64,000 bases of DNA from Streptomyces flaveolus (GCF_014648815.1 NZ_BMRV01000002.1:1-64000), one strand, 5' to 3'; positions 18,827 to 27,994 are shown, counted from the first letter of the stretch. The notes: generated by a model from the sequence alone, not told the origin. Program-made: numbers and translations.

Positions 18827-19792
18827 GTGCCGAACGACCTCAGCCCCACCGCGCGAGCGCTGCGCACCCTGGAGATCCTCCGGGCCCGCCCCGGAACGAC
18901 GGCCGGCGACCTCGCCGCGCGGCTGGGCGTCACGGAGCGGGCCGCGCGCCGGTACGTCGGGATCCTCAGGGAGGCCGGCATCCCCGTGCAGTCGGCCCGG
19001 GGGCCGCACGGCGGGTACCGGCTGGGGCGCGGTACCCGGCTGCCCCCGGTGCACTTCACGCAGGCCGAGGCGCTCGGCCTGGTGATGGCGGTGCTCGGCG
19101 ACCAGCCGGCCGCGGCCGACGCCGACGACCTGGTCGGCACCGCCCTGGGCAAGGTCGTCAAGGCGCTGCCGGAGAGCGTCGGCCGCCAGGCGGCACTGCT
19201 GCGGGAGTACGCGTCGGCCGCGCCCGACCCGTACGCGGTCCGCCCGGATCCGGCCGTCACCAGCGACCTCGTCGACGCCGTCGCGGCCCGGCGCCGCGTG
19301 CTGGTCACGTACCGCAGCGAGGCCGGGAACGAGGGGGAGGCCGAGGTGGAACCCTGGTCCCTCGTCGTCCGCCACGGGCGCTGGTATCTGCTGTGCCACT
19401 CCCGGCGCGCCGACGCGGTCCGCACCTACCGGGTCGACCGGATCCGCGCGGTCCGGCCGACCGGGCACGGTTTCCAGCCGCCCGAGGACCTGGATCCGGT
19501 GGCGGTGTTGGAGGAGCACCTGGGGCTCGGCTGGGAGTTCGCCACCCGCGTGGTGTTCGACGCCCCGCCGGGCGAGGTGGCTCCGTGGGTCCGGCCGCCC
19601 ATGGGGCGGCTCGAGCCCTCGGGGGACGGGTGCGTGCTGGTCGGCAGCACCCGCAACCCGGACATGTACGCGCAGGAGTGGCTGGCGACGCTGCCGTTCG
19701 CCTTCCGCGTCGACGGCGGGGAGGAACTGCGGGCCGCAGTCCGGGCGCTGGCGGCGCGCTTCACCGCCGCGGTGACGGAGGAACGGGCCTGA
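18827..19792 (+). CDS. WYL-domain transcriptional regulator (DeoR/HTH-11 type)
   Basis: A 321-residue regulator. The N-terminal winged helix (1-65) has TLEILRARPGTTAGDLAARL, TERAARRYVGILREAGIPV and GPHGGYRLG. The WYL domain has LVVRHGRWYLLCHSRRADAV and TYRVDRIRAVRPTG at about 180-215, followed by a WCX-type C-terminal domain. WYL domains usually bind nucleic-acid or nucleotide ligands. GTG 18827 lies 6 nt after TAGCCT (18815-18820), suggesting a leaderless mRNA. It is divergent to the alpha/beta hydrolase gene, a likely target. Confidence 0.92.
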   Translation: MPNDLSPTARALRTLEILRARPGTTAGDLAARLGVTERAARRYVGILREAGIPVQSARGPHGGYRLGRGTRLPPVHFTQAEALGLVMAVLGDQPAAADADDLVGTALGKVVKALPESVGRQAALLREYASAAPDPYAVRPDPAVTSDLVDAVAARRRVLVTYRSEAGNEGEAEVEPWSLVVRHGRWYLLCHSRRADAVRTYRVDRIRAVRPTGHGFQPPEDLDPVAVLEEHLGLGWEFATRVVFDAPPGEVAPWVRPPMGRLEPSGDGCVLVGSTRNPDMYAQEWLATLPFAFRVDGGEELRAAVRALAARFTAAVTEERA

Positions 19793-19807
19793 CCGGATGC
19801 GCGGGCC

Positions 19808-19829
19808 GGGCCCGGCCGGGGCCGGGCCC
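19808..19829. terminator. bidirectional hairpin between convergent WYL and pfkA genes
   Basis: GGGCCCGGCC and its complement (19808-19817, 19820-19829) form a GC-only stem in the 46-base gap between convergent stops. There is no T-run. Confidence 0.5.
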
Positions 19830-19838
19830 CGTTCCCGG

Positions 19839-20864
19839 CTAGAAGACCGACTCGGCCTCGTCCATGCGGTCCTTCGGCACCGTCTTCAGCTCGGTGACGG
19901 CCTCGGCCAGGGGCACCATGACGACGTCCGTGCCGCGCAGCGCGGTCATCCGGCCGAACTCGCCCCGGTGCGCGGCCTCGACCGCGTGCCAGCCGAAGCG
20001 GGTGGCGAGCACCCTGTCGTAGGCGGTCGGCACGCCGCCGCGCTGGACGTGACCGAGGATGACCGGCTTGGCCTCCTTGCCGAGCCGGCGCTCCAGCTCG
20101 TACGCCAGTGCCGTGCCGATGCCCTGGAAGCGCTCGTGGCCGAACTTGTCGATCGCGCCCTTGCCGTAGTCCATGGAGCCGTCGACGGGGTGGGCGCCCT
20201 CGGCGACGCAGACGACGGCGAACTTCTTGCCGCGGGCGAACCGCTCCTCGACCATCTTGACCAGGTCGGCGGGGTCGAAGGGCCGCTCGGGCAGGCAGAT
20301 GCCGTGGGCGCCGGCGGCCATGCCGGACTCCAGGGCGATCCAGCCGGCGTGCCGGCCCATGACCTCGACGACCATCACGCGCTGGTGGGACTCGGCGGTG
20401 GTCTTGAGGCGGTCCATCGCCTCCGTCGCCACGCCGACCGCCGTGTCGAAGCCGAAGGTGCGGTCGGTGGAGGAGATGTCGTTGTCGATCGTCTTGGGCA
20501 CGCCGACCACCGGCAGACCCGCGTCGGACAGCATCCGGGCCGCCGTCAGCGTGCCCTCGCCGCCGATCGGGATCAGCGCGTCGATGCCGAAGTTCTGGAT
20601 CATGTCGCCCGCGTTCTCGCAGGCCTCGCGGAGCCGGTCGCGCTCCAGCCGGGAGGAGCCGAGGATGGTGCCGCCGCGCGCCAGGATGCCGCTGACCGCG
20701 TTCAGGTCGAGGGCGCGGTAACGGCCGTCCAGGAGGCCCGCGTAGCCGTCCTCGAAGCCGATGACCTCGTCGCCGTAGTTGTCGACCGCTCGGTGCACGA
20801 CCGACCGGATCACTGCGTTCAGGCCGGGGCAGTCGCCGCCTGCGGTGAGAACTCCGATACGCAT
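19839..20864 (-). CDS. pfkA: ATP-dependent 6-phosphofructokinase
   Basis: A 341-residue group-A PFK. It starts MRIGVLTAGGDCPGLNAVIR with the glycine-rich nucleotide loop; other motifs are GGTILGSSR, IGGEGTLTAA, VPKTIDNDI (catalytic Asp region) and VVEVMGRHAGWIAL. The GGEGT form is found in the ATP/PPi-PFK subgroup of actinomycetes and differs from the GGDGS form in E. coli PFK. ATG 20864 begins the conserved core; the longer in-frame extension to 21035 is not family-like. It phosphorylates fructose 6-phosphate in glycolysis. It is divergent to pta-ackA. Streptomyces carry several PFK paralogues, so this may be one isozyme. Confidence 0.95.
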   Translation of the reverse strand: MRIGVLTAGGDCPGLNAVIRSVVHRAVDNYGDEVIGFEDGYAGLLDGRYRALDLNAVSGILARGGTILGSSRLERDRLREACENAGDMIQNFGIDALIPIGGEGTLTAARMLSDAGLPVVGVPKTIDNDISSTDRTFGFDTAVGVATEAMDRLKTTAESHQRVMVVEVMGRHAGWIALESGMAAGAHGICLPERPFDPADLVKMVEERFARGKKFAVVCVAEGAHPVDGSMDYGKGAIDKFGHERFQGIGTALAYELERRLGKEAKPVILGHVQRGGVPTAYDRVLATRFGWHAVEAAHRGEFGRMTALRGTDVVMVPLAEAVTELKTVPKDRMDEAESVF

Positions 20865-21120
20865 CGTGCTGTGTCTCCTGCTCGCTGTGGACACCGGTGA
20901 GCCATGTCCGATTCTTTCACGTCCCCCAAGGGGATGCCGCTTCCGTACGGTCGGCACCATAGCGGCCCTCGAGCGCCGCTCACTGACGGGCGCCTTATCT
21001 ATTGGGAGAGGTATTGTCAAGAGGGTTCTGCTCACCCCGGTGGGCGATTTTTGTGCATGGGGACAGCCGCCGCCGGAAAGCCGCCATCAGGACAACCACC
21101 AGACGAAACGGAGAGCACGC

Positions 21121-23214
21121 GTGACGCGCAGCGTGTACGTGACCGGTATCGACCGCGGCGACGGCCGGCAGGTCGTCGAGCTGGGGGTCATGGAGCTCCT
21201 GACCCGGCAGGTCGACCGGGTCGGCGTCTTCCGACCCCTGGTCCACGACGGGCCGGACCGGCTCTTCGAGCTGCTGCGCTCCCGCTACCGGCTCTCGCAG
21301 GACCCCACGACGGTCTACGGCCTGGACTACCAGGAGGCCTCCGCCCTCCAGGCCGAACAGGGCACGGACGAGCTGGTGTCCGCGCTGGTCGACCGGTTCC
21401 ACCTGGTCGCCCGCGACTACGACGTCGTCCTCGTCCTCGGCACCGACTTCGCCGGCACCCAGCTCCCGGACGAGCTGTCGCTGAACGCGCGGCTCGCCAA
21501 CGAGTTCGGCGCCTCGGTGCTCCCGGTCGTGGGCGGCCGCAAGCAGACCGCCGAGTCGGTGCTCGCCGAGACGGTCAACGCCTTCCGCGCCTACGACGGG
21601 CTGGGCTGCGACGTCCTCGCCATGGTGACCAACCGGGTCGCCCGCGAGGACCGGGACGAGATCGCCGAGCGCCTCGCGAACCGGCTGCCGGTGCCCTGCT
21701 GGGTGGTGCCCGACGAGCCCGCGCTGTCGGCGCCGACCGTCTCCCAGATCGCGCACTCCCTCGGCGCCGAGGTGATCCTCGGGGACGACTCGGGTCTCGC
21801 CCGCGACGCGCTGGACTTCGTCTTCGGCGGGGCCATGCTGCCCAACCTGCTGGCCGCGCTGACCCCCGGCTGCCTGGTGATCACCCCCGGCGACCGGGCC
21901 GACCTGGTGATCGGCACCCTGGCCGCGCACAGCGCCGGCACCCCGCCGATAGCCGGCCTGCTGCTGACCCTGAACGAGGTGCCGGGCGAGGGCATCCTCA
22001 CCCTCGCCGCCCGGCTCGCCCCGGGCACGCCGGTGCTCTCGGTGACGGGCAACAGCTTCCCCACCGCCGAGCAGCTGTTCTCCCTGGAGGGCAAGCTGAA
22101 CGCGGCCACCCCGCGCAAGGCGGAGACCGCCCTCGGCCTCTTCGAGCGGTACGTCGACACCGCAGACCTCAGCAAGCGGGTCTCCGCGCCGAGCAGCGAC
22201 CGCGTCACCCCGATGATGTTCGAGCACAAGCTGCTCGAACAGGCCCGCTCCGACCTGCGCAGGGTCGTCCTGCCCGAGGGCACCGAGGAGCGGGTGCTGC
22301 ACGCGGCGGAGGTGCTGCTGCGCCGGGGCGTGTGCGAACTGACGCTGCTCGGCAACGTGGAGCAGATCCGCAAGAAGGCCGCCGACCTCGGCATCGACCT
22401 CGGCGCCGCCCAGCTGATCGACCCGGCGGTGTCCGAGCTGCGCGACTCCTTCGCCGAGAAGTACGCCGCCCTGCGCGCCCACAAGGGCGTCACGGTGGAG
22501 CTGGCGTACGACGTCGTCTCCGACGTCAACTACTTCGGCACGCTGATGGTGCAGGAGGGGCTGGCCGACGGCATGGTGTCGGGGTCCGTGCACTCGACGG
22601 CGGCGACCATCCGCCCGGCCTTCGAGATCATCAAGACCAAGCCGGAGGCGTCGATCGTCTCCTCCGTCTTCTTCATGTGCCTGGCCGACAAGGTCCTCGT
22701 CTACGGCGACTGCGCGGTGAACCCGGACCCGAACGCCGAGCAGCTCGCCGACATCGCGACGCAGTCGGCGTCCACGGCGGCGCAGTTCGGCGTGGATCCG
22801 CGGATCGCGATGCTGTCGTACTCGACCGGCACGTCCGGTTCCGGCGCGGACGTCGACAAGGTGCGCGAGGCGACCGGCCTGGTCCGCTCGCGCCGCCCCG
22901 ACCTCCGGGTCGAGGGACCGATCCAGTACGACGCCGCCGTCGAGCCGTCGGTCGCCGCGACCAAGCTGCCCGGCTCGGAGGTCGCCGGGCAGGCCAGCGT
23001 GCTGATCTTCCCCGACCTGAACACCGGCAACAACACGTACAAGGCCGTGCAGCGCTCGGCCGGCGCCATCGCCGTCGGCCCGGTCCTCCAGGGCCTGCGC
23101 AAGCCGGTCAACGACCTGTCCCGGGGCGCGCTCGTCCAGGACATCGTCAACACCGTCGCCATCACGGCGATCCAGGCCCAGCAGTCCCCCAGTGAGAAGG
23201 CGTCCGACCTGTGA
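21121..23214 (+). CDS. pta: phosphate acetyltransferase
   Basis: A 697-residue long-form Pta. It has an N-terminal P-loop-like dethiobiotin-synthase-type domain (VTGIDRGDGRQVVELGVMEL; about 1-210), a middle DRTGG domain (about 215-330) and a C-terminal PTA_PTB catalytic domain beginning MMFEHKLLEQARSDLRRVVL. Catalytic motifs include VLPEGTEERVL, GMVSGSVHSTAATIRP, YSTGTSGSGADVDKV and FPDLNTGNNTYKAVQRSAGA. GTG 21121 follows GGAGAG; the frame upstream is open but contains no domain sequence. It converts acetyl-CoA to acetyl phosphate for AckA. The stop overlaps the ackA start (GTGA), so they form an operon. The 256-bp upstream gap holds A/T-containing promoter-like sequence (about 20996-21020). 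Confidence 0.95.
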   Translation: MTRSVYVTGIDRGDGRQVVELGVMELLTRQVDRVGVFRPLVHDGPDRLFELLRSRYRLSQDPTTVYGLDYQEASALQAEQGTDELVSALVDRFHLVARDYDVVLVLGTDFAGTQLPDELSLNARLANEFGASVLPVVGGRKQTAESVLAETVNAFRAYDGLGCDVLAMVTNRVAREDRDEIAERLANRLPVPCWVVPDEPALSAPTVSQIAHSLGAEVILGDDSGLARDALDFVFGGAMLPNLLAALTPGCLVITPGDRADLVIGTLAAHSAGTPPIAGLLLTLNEVPGEGILTLAARLAPGTPVLSVTGNSFPTAEQLFSLEGKLNAATPRKAETALGLFERYVDTADLSKRVSAPSSDRVTPMMFEHKLLEQARSDLRRVVLPEGTEERVLHAAEVLLRRGVCELTLLGNVEQIRKKAADLGIDLGAAQLIDPAVSELRDSFAEKYAALRAHKGVTVELAYDVVSDVNYFGTLMVQEGLADGMVSGSVHSTAATIRPAFEIIKTKPEASIVSSVFFMCLADKVLVYGDCAVNPDPNAEQLADIATQSASTAAQFGVDPRIAMLSYSTGTSGSGADVDKVREATGLVRSRRPDLRVEGPIQYDAAVEPSVAATKLPGSEVAGQASVLIFPDLNTGNNTYKAVQRSAGAIAVGPVLQGLRKPVNDLSRGALVQDIVNTVAITAIQAQQSPSEKASDL

Positions 23215-24428
23215 GTGGCACCCGCGTCCTCGTCCTCAACTCCGGCTCCTCGTCGGTGAAGTACCAGCTGCTCGACATGCGCGACAACAGCCGGCTGGCG
23301 GTGGGCCTCGTCGAGCGGATCGGCGAGCAGACCTCCCGGCTCAAGCACACCCACGTGGCCGGCGGTGACACCCGCGAACAGAACGGCCCCATCGCCGACC
23401 ACGAGGCCGCCCTGAAGGCGGTCGCCGGGGAACTGAGCCGGGACGGTCTGGGCCTGGAGTCCCCGGAGCTGGCCGCGATCGGGCACCGGGTCGTGCACGG
23501 GGGCATGTTCTTCACCGAGCCCACCCTCGTCGACGACTCCGTGCTGACGGAGATCGAGCGGCTGATCCCGGTGGCACCGCTGCACAACCCGGCCAACCTC
23601 ACCGGCATCCGCACCGCGCGGGCGCTCCGCCCCGACCTGCCCCAGGTGGCCGTCTTCGACACGGCGTTCCACACCACGATGCCGGAGTCCGCGGCGCGCT
23701 ACGCGATCGACCCGAAGATCGCCGACCGGTACCGCATCCGCCGCTACGGCTTCCACGGCACCTCGCACGCGTACGTCTCCCGCGAGACGGCGCGGCTACT
23801 GGGCAAGGATCCGTCGGAGGTCAACGTCATCGTGCTGCACCTCGGCAACGGCGCCTCGGCGTCGGCGGTCGAGGGCGGCCGGTGCGTGGACACCTCCATG
23901 GGACTGACGCCCTTGGAGGGACTGGTGATGGGTACGCGGTCGGGAGACCTGGACCCTGCGGTCATCTTCCATTTGGAGCGCGTTGGCGGAATGTCCACGG
24001 ACGAGATCGACACTTTCCTCAACAAGAGGAGCGGTCTGTTCGGCCTGTGCGGCGACAACGACATGCGGGAGATCCGCCGCCGGGTGGACGAGGGCGACGA
24101 GCGGGCGCGGCTCGCCTTCGACATCTACATTCACCGGCTGAAGAAGTACATCGGCGCCTATTACGCCGTTCTCGGACGGGTGGACGCGGTCGCCTTCACG
24201 GCCGGGGTCGGGGAGAACGCGGCGCCGGTGCGGGAAGCTGCCGTGGCGGGCCTGGAGGGACTGGGCCTGGCCGTCGACGCGGACCTCAACGCGGTGCGCG
24301 GCGACGCGGCGCGGCTGATCTCGCCCGCGTCCGCGCGGGTGGCGGTGGCCGTGGTGCCGACCGACGAGGAAATGGAGATCGCGACACAAACCTACGCGCT
24401 GGTAATTGGTTCAGGGAATCTCACCTGA
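23211..24428 (+). CDS. ackA: acetate kinase
   Basis: A 405-residue ASKHA-fold kinase interconverting acetyl phosphate and acetate. Motifs are VLVLNSGSSSVKYQLL (phosphate-1 loop), GHRVVHGG, FDTAFHTTMP (catalytic Asp), RRYGFHGTSHAYVS, IVLHLGNGASASAVEGG and FTAGVGENAAPVRE. Length fits the family (about 400). GTG 23211 overlaps the pta stop by 4 bases. The pta-ackA pair handles acetate overflow and makes acetyl phosphate. The last 200 bp are slightly less GC-rich than the rest. Confidence 0.96.
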   Translation: MSGTRVLVLNSGSSSVKYQLLDMRDNSRLAVGLVERIGEQTSRLKHTHVAGGDTREQNGPIADHEAALKAVAGELSRDGLGLESPELAAIGHRVVHGGMFFTEPTLVDDSVLTEIERLIPVAPLHNPANLTGIRTARALRPDLPQVAVFDTAFHTTMPESAARYAIDPKIADRYRIRRYGFHGTSHAYVSRETARLLGKDPSEVNVIVLHLGNGASASAVEGGRCVDTSMGLTPLEGLVMGTRSGDLDPAVIFHLERVGGMSTDEIDTFLNKRSGLFGLCGDNDMREIRRRVDEGDERARLAFDIYIHRLKKYIGAYYAVLGRVDAVAFTAGVGENAAPVREAAVAGLEGLGLAVDADLNAVRGDAARLISPASARVAVAVVPTDEEMEIATQTYALVIGSGNLT

Positions 24429-24461
24429 GCGGCATCCCGCCCTTTTGTATTTTCCGCCAGA

Positions 24462-24501
24462 CGGAATATTCCGCAGCGAAACAAACCGATAGGATCGCCC
24501 C
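24462..24501 (+). promoter_or_regulatory. pyk promoter with palindrome and leaderless start
   Basis: A 12-bp perfect palindrome (CGGAATATTCCG, 24462-24473) covers the expected -35 region. TAGGAT (24490-24495) is the -10 box, 6 nt before the pyk ATG at 24502, with no ribosome-binding site. A regulator bound at the palindrome would block or recruit RNA polymerase. Confidence 0.55.
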
Positions 24502-25932
24502 ATGCGCCGTTCGAAAATCGTCTGTACTCTCGGCCCCGCGGTCGACTCCCACGAGCAGCTCGTCGCGCTGATCGAAGCCGGCATGAACGTGGCCCGCTTC
24601 AACTTCAGCCACGGAACTCACGCCGAGCACCAGGGGCGTTACGACCGTGTGCGGGCCGCCGCCAAGGAGACCGGCAGGGCCATCGGTGTCCTCGCCGACC
24701 TGCAGGGCCCCAAGATCCGCCTGGAGACCTTCGCCGAGGGCCCCGTCGAGCTGGTGCGCGGTGACGAGTTCACCATCACCACCGAGGACGTGCCGGGCGA
24801 CCGGACGATCTGCGGCACGACGTACAAGGGCCTGCCCGGCGACGTGGCCAAGGGCGACCAGGTGCTCATCAACGACGGCAACGTCGAGCTGAAGGTCACC
24901 GAGGTCGACGGCCCCCGGGTGCGGACGATCGTCATCGAGGGCGGTGTCATCTCCGACCACAAGGGCATCAACCTGCCCGGCGCCGCGGTGAACGTCCCCG
25001 CGCTGTCCGAGAAGGACGTCGAGGACCTCCGCTTCGCGCTGCGCATGGGCTGCGACATGGTCGCGCTGTCCTTCGTCCGGGACGCCAAGGACGTGGCCGA
25101 CGTCCACCGTGTGATGGACGAGGAGGGCCGCCGGGTCCCCGTCATCGCCAAGGTGGAGAAGCCGCAGGCGGTGGACAACATGGAGGACGTCGTGATGGCG
25201 TTCGACGCCGTCATGGTGGCCCGCGGCGACCTGGCCGTCGAGTACCCGCTCGAGAAGGTCCCCATGGTGCAGAAGCGCCTCATCGAGCTGTGCCGGCGCA
25301 ACGCCAAGCCGGTGATCGTGGCGACCCAGATGATGGAGTCGATGATCACCAACTCCCGGCCGACCCGCGCCGAGGCCTCCGACGTGGCCAACGCGATCCT
25401 GGACGGCGCGGACGCGGTCATGCTGTCGGCGGAGTCGTCCGTGGGCGCGTACCCGATCGAGACCGTGAAGACGATGTCGAAGATCGTCACCGCGGCCGAG
25501 CAGGAGCTGCTCTCCAAGGGCCTCCAGCCGCTGGTGCCGGGCAAGAAGCCGCGCACGCAGGGCGGTTCGGTGGCCCGTGCCGCCGCCGAGATCGCCGACT
25601 TCCTCGGCGGCAAGGGCCTGGTGGCCTTCACCCAGTCCGGCGACACCGCGCGCCGCCTGTCCCGCTACCGCGCGGCCCAGCCGATCCTGGCCTTCACCAC
25701 CGACGAGTCCACCCGCAACCAGCTGGCGCTCAGCTGGGGCGTGGAGCCGTACGTGGTGCCGTTCGTCAACAGCACGGACGAGATGGTCGAGCTGGTGGAC
25801 CAGGAGATGGTGAAGCTCAGCCGCTTCAACGACGGCGACATCGTCGTGATCACCGCCGGTTCGCCCCCCGGCGTGCCCGGCACCACCAACATGGTCCGTG
25901 TGCACCACCTCGGCGAGTCGCGTCGCGCCTGA
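24502..25932 (+). CDS. pyk: pyruvate kinase
   Basis: A 476-residue pyruvate kinase, final step of glycolysis. It starts MRRSKIVCTLGPAVDSHEQL; other motifs are NVARFNFSHGTHAEH, LADLQGPKIRLETF, SFVRDAKDV, VIAKVEKPQAVDNM, VMVARGDLAVEYPLEKVPMVQK and ATQMMESMITNSRPTRAEASDVANAI (active-site region). The C-terminal regulatory domain is complete. The mRNA looks leaderless. It is near pfkA, so two irreversible steps of glycolysis flank the acetate pathway. Streptomyces have two pyk genes; this may be one isozyme. Confidence 0.97.
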   Translation: MRRSKIVCTLGPAVDSHEQLVALIEAGMNVARFNFSHGTHAEHQGRYDRVRAAAKETGRAIGVLADLQGPKIRLETFAEGPVELVRGDEFTITTEDVPGDRTICGTTYKGLPGDVAKGDQVLINDGNVELKVTEVDGPRVRTIVIEGGVISDHKGINLPGAAVNVPALSEKDVEDLRFALRMGCDMVALSFVRDAKDVADVHRVMDEEGRRVPVIAKVEKPQAVDNMEDVVMAFDAVMVARGDLAVEYPLEKVPMVQKRLIELCRRNAKPVIVATQMMESMITNSRPTRAEASDVANAILDGADAVMLSAESSVGAYPIETVKTMSKIVTAAEQELLSKGLQPLVPGKKPRTQGGSVARAAAEIADFLGGKGLVAFTQSGDTARRLSRYRAAQPILAFTTDESTRNQLALSWGVEPYVVPFVNSTDEMVELVDQEMVKLSRFNDGDIVVITAGSPPGVPGTTNMVRVHHLGESRRA

Positions 25933-25952
25933 CGCCGCCCGCGGTGCACGAC

Positions 25953-25990
25953 GAGGGCGCCCCCTGTGGTCAGGGGGCGCCCTCGCTCTT
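25953..25990 (+). terminator. intrinsic terminator after pyk
   Basis: A perfect 13-bp stem (25953-25965 and 25972-25984) with a 6-nt loop is followed by GCTCTTT. It lies 21 bases after the pyk stop and can also serve the convergent gene ending at 26023. Confidence 0.85.
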
Positions 25991-26022
25991 TCGCGGCTCC
26001 CGGAACGGGCCTGGGGGTGCGC

Positions 26023-27429
26023 TCAGGTCGTGTACTGGTGCAGCCCGGGGATGTGCAGGGTCCCGCCGAACTGGCCGGCCTGGACGACCGTCACCTTGGT
26101 GAAGTAGATCAGCGGGATGTCCAGCGGCGGCGGGTTCTCCGGATCGAAGGTGATCGGGATCAGCCCGAGCAGGTTGCCCGAGATGCTCTCGGTGTACATC
26201 ACGGTCTCGCCGTCGCGGATCGTGGACGTCGAGCCCTGGGCCGCCTGCACGTGGTAGGTCTTGCCGGACTGCTCGTCCTTCACCGTCTGGTGCAGGTCGC
26301 CGATGTCGGTGCCGTTCGAGATGACGTACTTCAGCACCTTCTTGGTGGTGCCGTTGGCCGTCCTGACCTCCACGACGCCCTTGTACGAGGCGCCCTTGAG
26401 CAGCAGCGAGCTGGCGTTCAGGTACCAGGGGTCGTCCGGCAGCGGCACCTTGTTGTCGACGCCGCCCTCCGCGTCCGTGGCGACCGGGCAGTCGTCCACG
26501 TCCGTGCCGGCGCTCTCGGAGGCGTCGGGGCTGGGCGAGGCCGTGGCGTCCTCGGCGGCCTCCGTCGCCTCCGCGGCCTCGTCGGCGGCCTCGTCCACCG
26601 TCTTCCCGGTGTCCTCGGCCGCCCCGGACGCCGCGTCGGTGGCGTCCTTCGCGGTGTCCGTCGCCGCGTCGGTGGCCTTCTCGACCGTGTCCTCCACGGT
26701 GTCGGAGGCGTCCTTCGCGGCGCTCTCACCGGCACCCTCGCCGGCGCTCGCGGACGCCGAGGGGGTGGGCGTGGGGCTCGGACTCTCCTCGGCCTTGCCG
26801 CCGGTGAGGATGCCCCCGATGGCGTCGCCGAGGTCCTTCAGCACGCCTCCGCTGTCGCTCTCGGACGGCGAGGGCGACGGGGTCTCCGTCCCGGACGCCG
26901 TCTCCTGGCTCTGCGCCCCGGAGGACGCGGAGGGTGCGGGCTCGGCCTTGTCGTCGGAACCTGAATCCGGCGAAGAGGTCGAACCGGCGCCCTGCTCGGC
27001 GCCCTTGCCACTGTCCTGGTCCGCGTCACCGGAGGCCGAGGGGTCGGGCTCCGTCGCGTCGCCCTTGTCGTCGGCCTCGTTGTCGTCGGCCTTCTCGTCG
27101 TCCGCCCCGTCGGTCGCCGAGGGCGACGGCGTGGGGGACTCCGAGGGGCCCTTCTCGGCGTCCTCGAGGGCCGCCACGCAGTCCTTGTACTCGTCGGCCG
27201 TCAGGCTGTTCGACGGCGGCGCCGCGTCGTTGCCGTCGGCGAGGGCCAGCGTCGGCGTGAACCCCATCCCCATGAGGACCGCCGTGGGCATCGCCGCCAG
27301 GGCTATCGCCTTCCCGGCCGGCATGTGGAACCTGGTGAACAACGGCTTCTTGGGTGCCGCGTGGCGCGGCCCGGTTCTCGCACGGGACGCCTCCACGTCA
27401 GTCCCGCGGGTCACCTCGTCAGCCGGCAC
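26023..27429 (-). CDS. exported protein with long acidic Ser/Pro/Ala-rich region (unknown function)
   Basis: A 468-residue protein. After a basic N terminus (HAAPKKPLFTRFHMPAGKA) comes a hydrophobic signal segment (IALAAMPTAVLMGMGFTPTLALA), so it is probably exported. A short globular part (NSLTADEYKDCVAALEDAEKG) precedes about 230 low-complexity residues rich in Asp, Ser, Pro, Glu and Ala, including KATDAATDTAKDATDAASGA-type heptad-like repeats. The folded C terminus of about 125 residues (CPVATDAEGGVDNKVPLPDD onward, ending GGTLHIPGLHQYTT) holds one Cys that could pair with the N-terminal one. GTG 27429 has GGGAGG upstream and overlaps the preceding gene by 11 bases. It is third in an operon with DUF6114 and DUF6230 proteins. 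No function is known to me; surface exposure is likely. Confidence 0.75.
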   Translation of the reverse strand: MPADEVTRGTDVEASRARTGPRHAAPKKPLFTRFHMPAGKAIALAAMPTAVLMGMGFTPTLALADGNDAAPPSNSLTADEYKDCVAALEDAEKGPSESPTPSPSATDGADDEKADDNEADDKGDATEPDPSASGDADQDSGKGAEQGAGSTSSPDSGSDDKAEPAPSASSGAQSQETASGTETPSPSPSESDSGGVLKDLGDAIGGILTGGKAEESPSPTPTPSASASAGEGAGESAAKDASDTVEDTVEKATDAATDTAKDATDAASGAAEDTGKTVDEAADEAAEATEAAEDATASPSPDASESAGTDVDDCPVATDAEGGVDNKVPLPDDPWYLNASSLLLKGASYKGVVEVRTANGTTKKVLKYVISNGTDIGDLHQTVKDEQSGKTYHVQAAQGSTSTIRDGETVMYTESISGNLLGLIPITFDPENPPPLDIPLIYFTKVTVVQAGQFGGTLHIPGLHQYTT

Positions 27430-27994
27430 TGTGCCTCCCGTTCGCCCCGTTGGCCGGGCTCGTTCCTGACAGATCGTTCGGCTCTTCCACACCGTCCCGC
27501 GGCTGCGGCACCGTGGCGTCGGGCACCGGGATGCCGGGGACCACGCCCTCGGGCGCGTCGCCCGTTCCCTTGCCCTCCACCGGCGGCTCGGCCTGCGGCG
27601 GCTGACCCGGTACCCACGACACGGCCATCGCTCCGCCGACCAGCGCGAGCAGGAAACCGATGAGGAAACCACCGAGGTTGGACACGGGGATGGACACCAG
27701 CGCCAGCAGGATCGCCGCCACGCCCGCGAAGACCCGGACGTGCTTCTGGAACCACAGGCTGACGCCCAGGACGACCAGCAGCACGCCGATGATCAGGGAC
27801 CCGGCGCCCGCGGTGGTGGCCATCGCCAGCGTCAGGTGTCCGATCTGGAGGTTCGCGTACGGGAAGTAGGCGATGGGGAGTCCGCCGAGGGCGACGAACA
27901 GACCGGCCCAGAACGGCCGCGCACCTCTCCAGGCACGGAACTGCAGCCTACGGCGGGTGAACTGGCCGGTGGCGGCAGGAGTCTCGGCGCTCAT
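27419..27994 (-). CDS. DUF6114-type integral membrane protein
   Basis: A 191-residue membrane protein. Four hydrophobic segments are visible: PFWAGLFVALGGLPIAYFPY, a segment around TAGAGSLIIGVLLVVLGVSLWF, VFAGVAAILLALVSIPVSNLGG and FLIGFLLALVGGAMAVSWV. A soluble Pro/Glu-rich tail (about 140-191) follows. The pattern matches the actinobacterial DUF6114 family, which is regularly found beside DUF6230 proteins as here. It may anchor or export its partners. It is separated from the upstream gene by a hairpin (28068-28102) and overlaps the downstream gene. Confidence 0.8.
   Translation of the reverse strand: MSAETPAATGQFTRRRLQFRAWRGARPFWAGLFVALGGLPIAYFPYANLQIGHLTLAMATTAGAGSLIIGVLLVVLGVSLWFQKHVRVFAGVAAILLALVSIPVSNLGGFLIGFLLALVGGAMAVSWVPGQPPQAEPPVEGKGTGDAPEGVVPGIPVPDATVPQPRDGVEEPNDLSGTSPANGANGRHSAG

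Noticed and set aside
20779..21120. 114-residue N-terminal extension of pta
   Set aside because: The frame is open but overlaps the pfkA start region and promoter, and GTG 21121 has a ribosome-binding site and begins the conserved Pta domain.
26500..27180. Possible frameshift or foreign DNA in the low-complexity part of the exported protein
   Set aside because: The frame is continuous, GC content is normal for the window, and the amino-acid bias fits a disordered wall-associated stalk.
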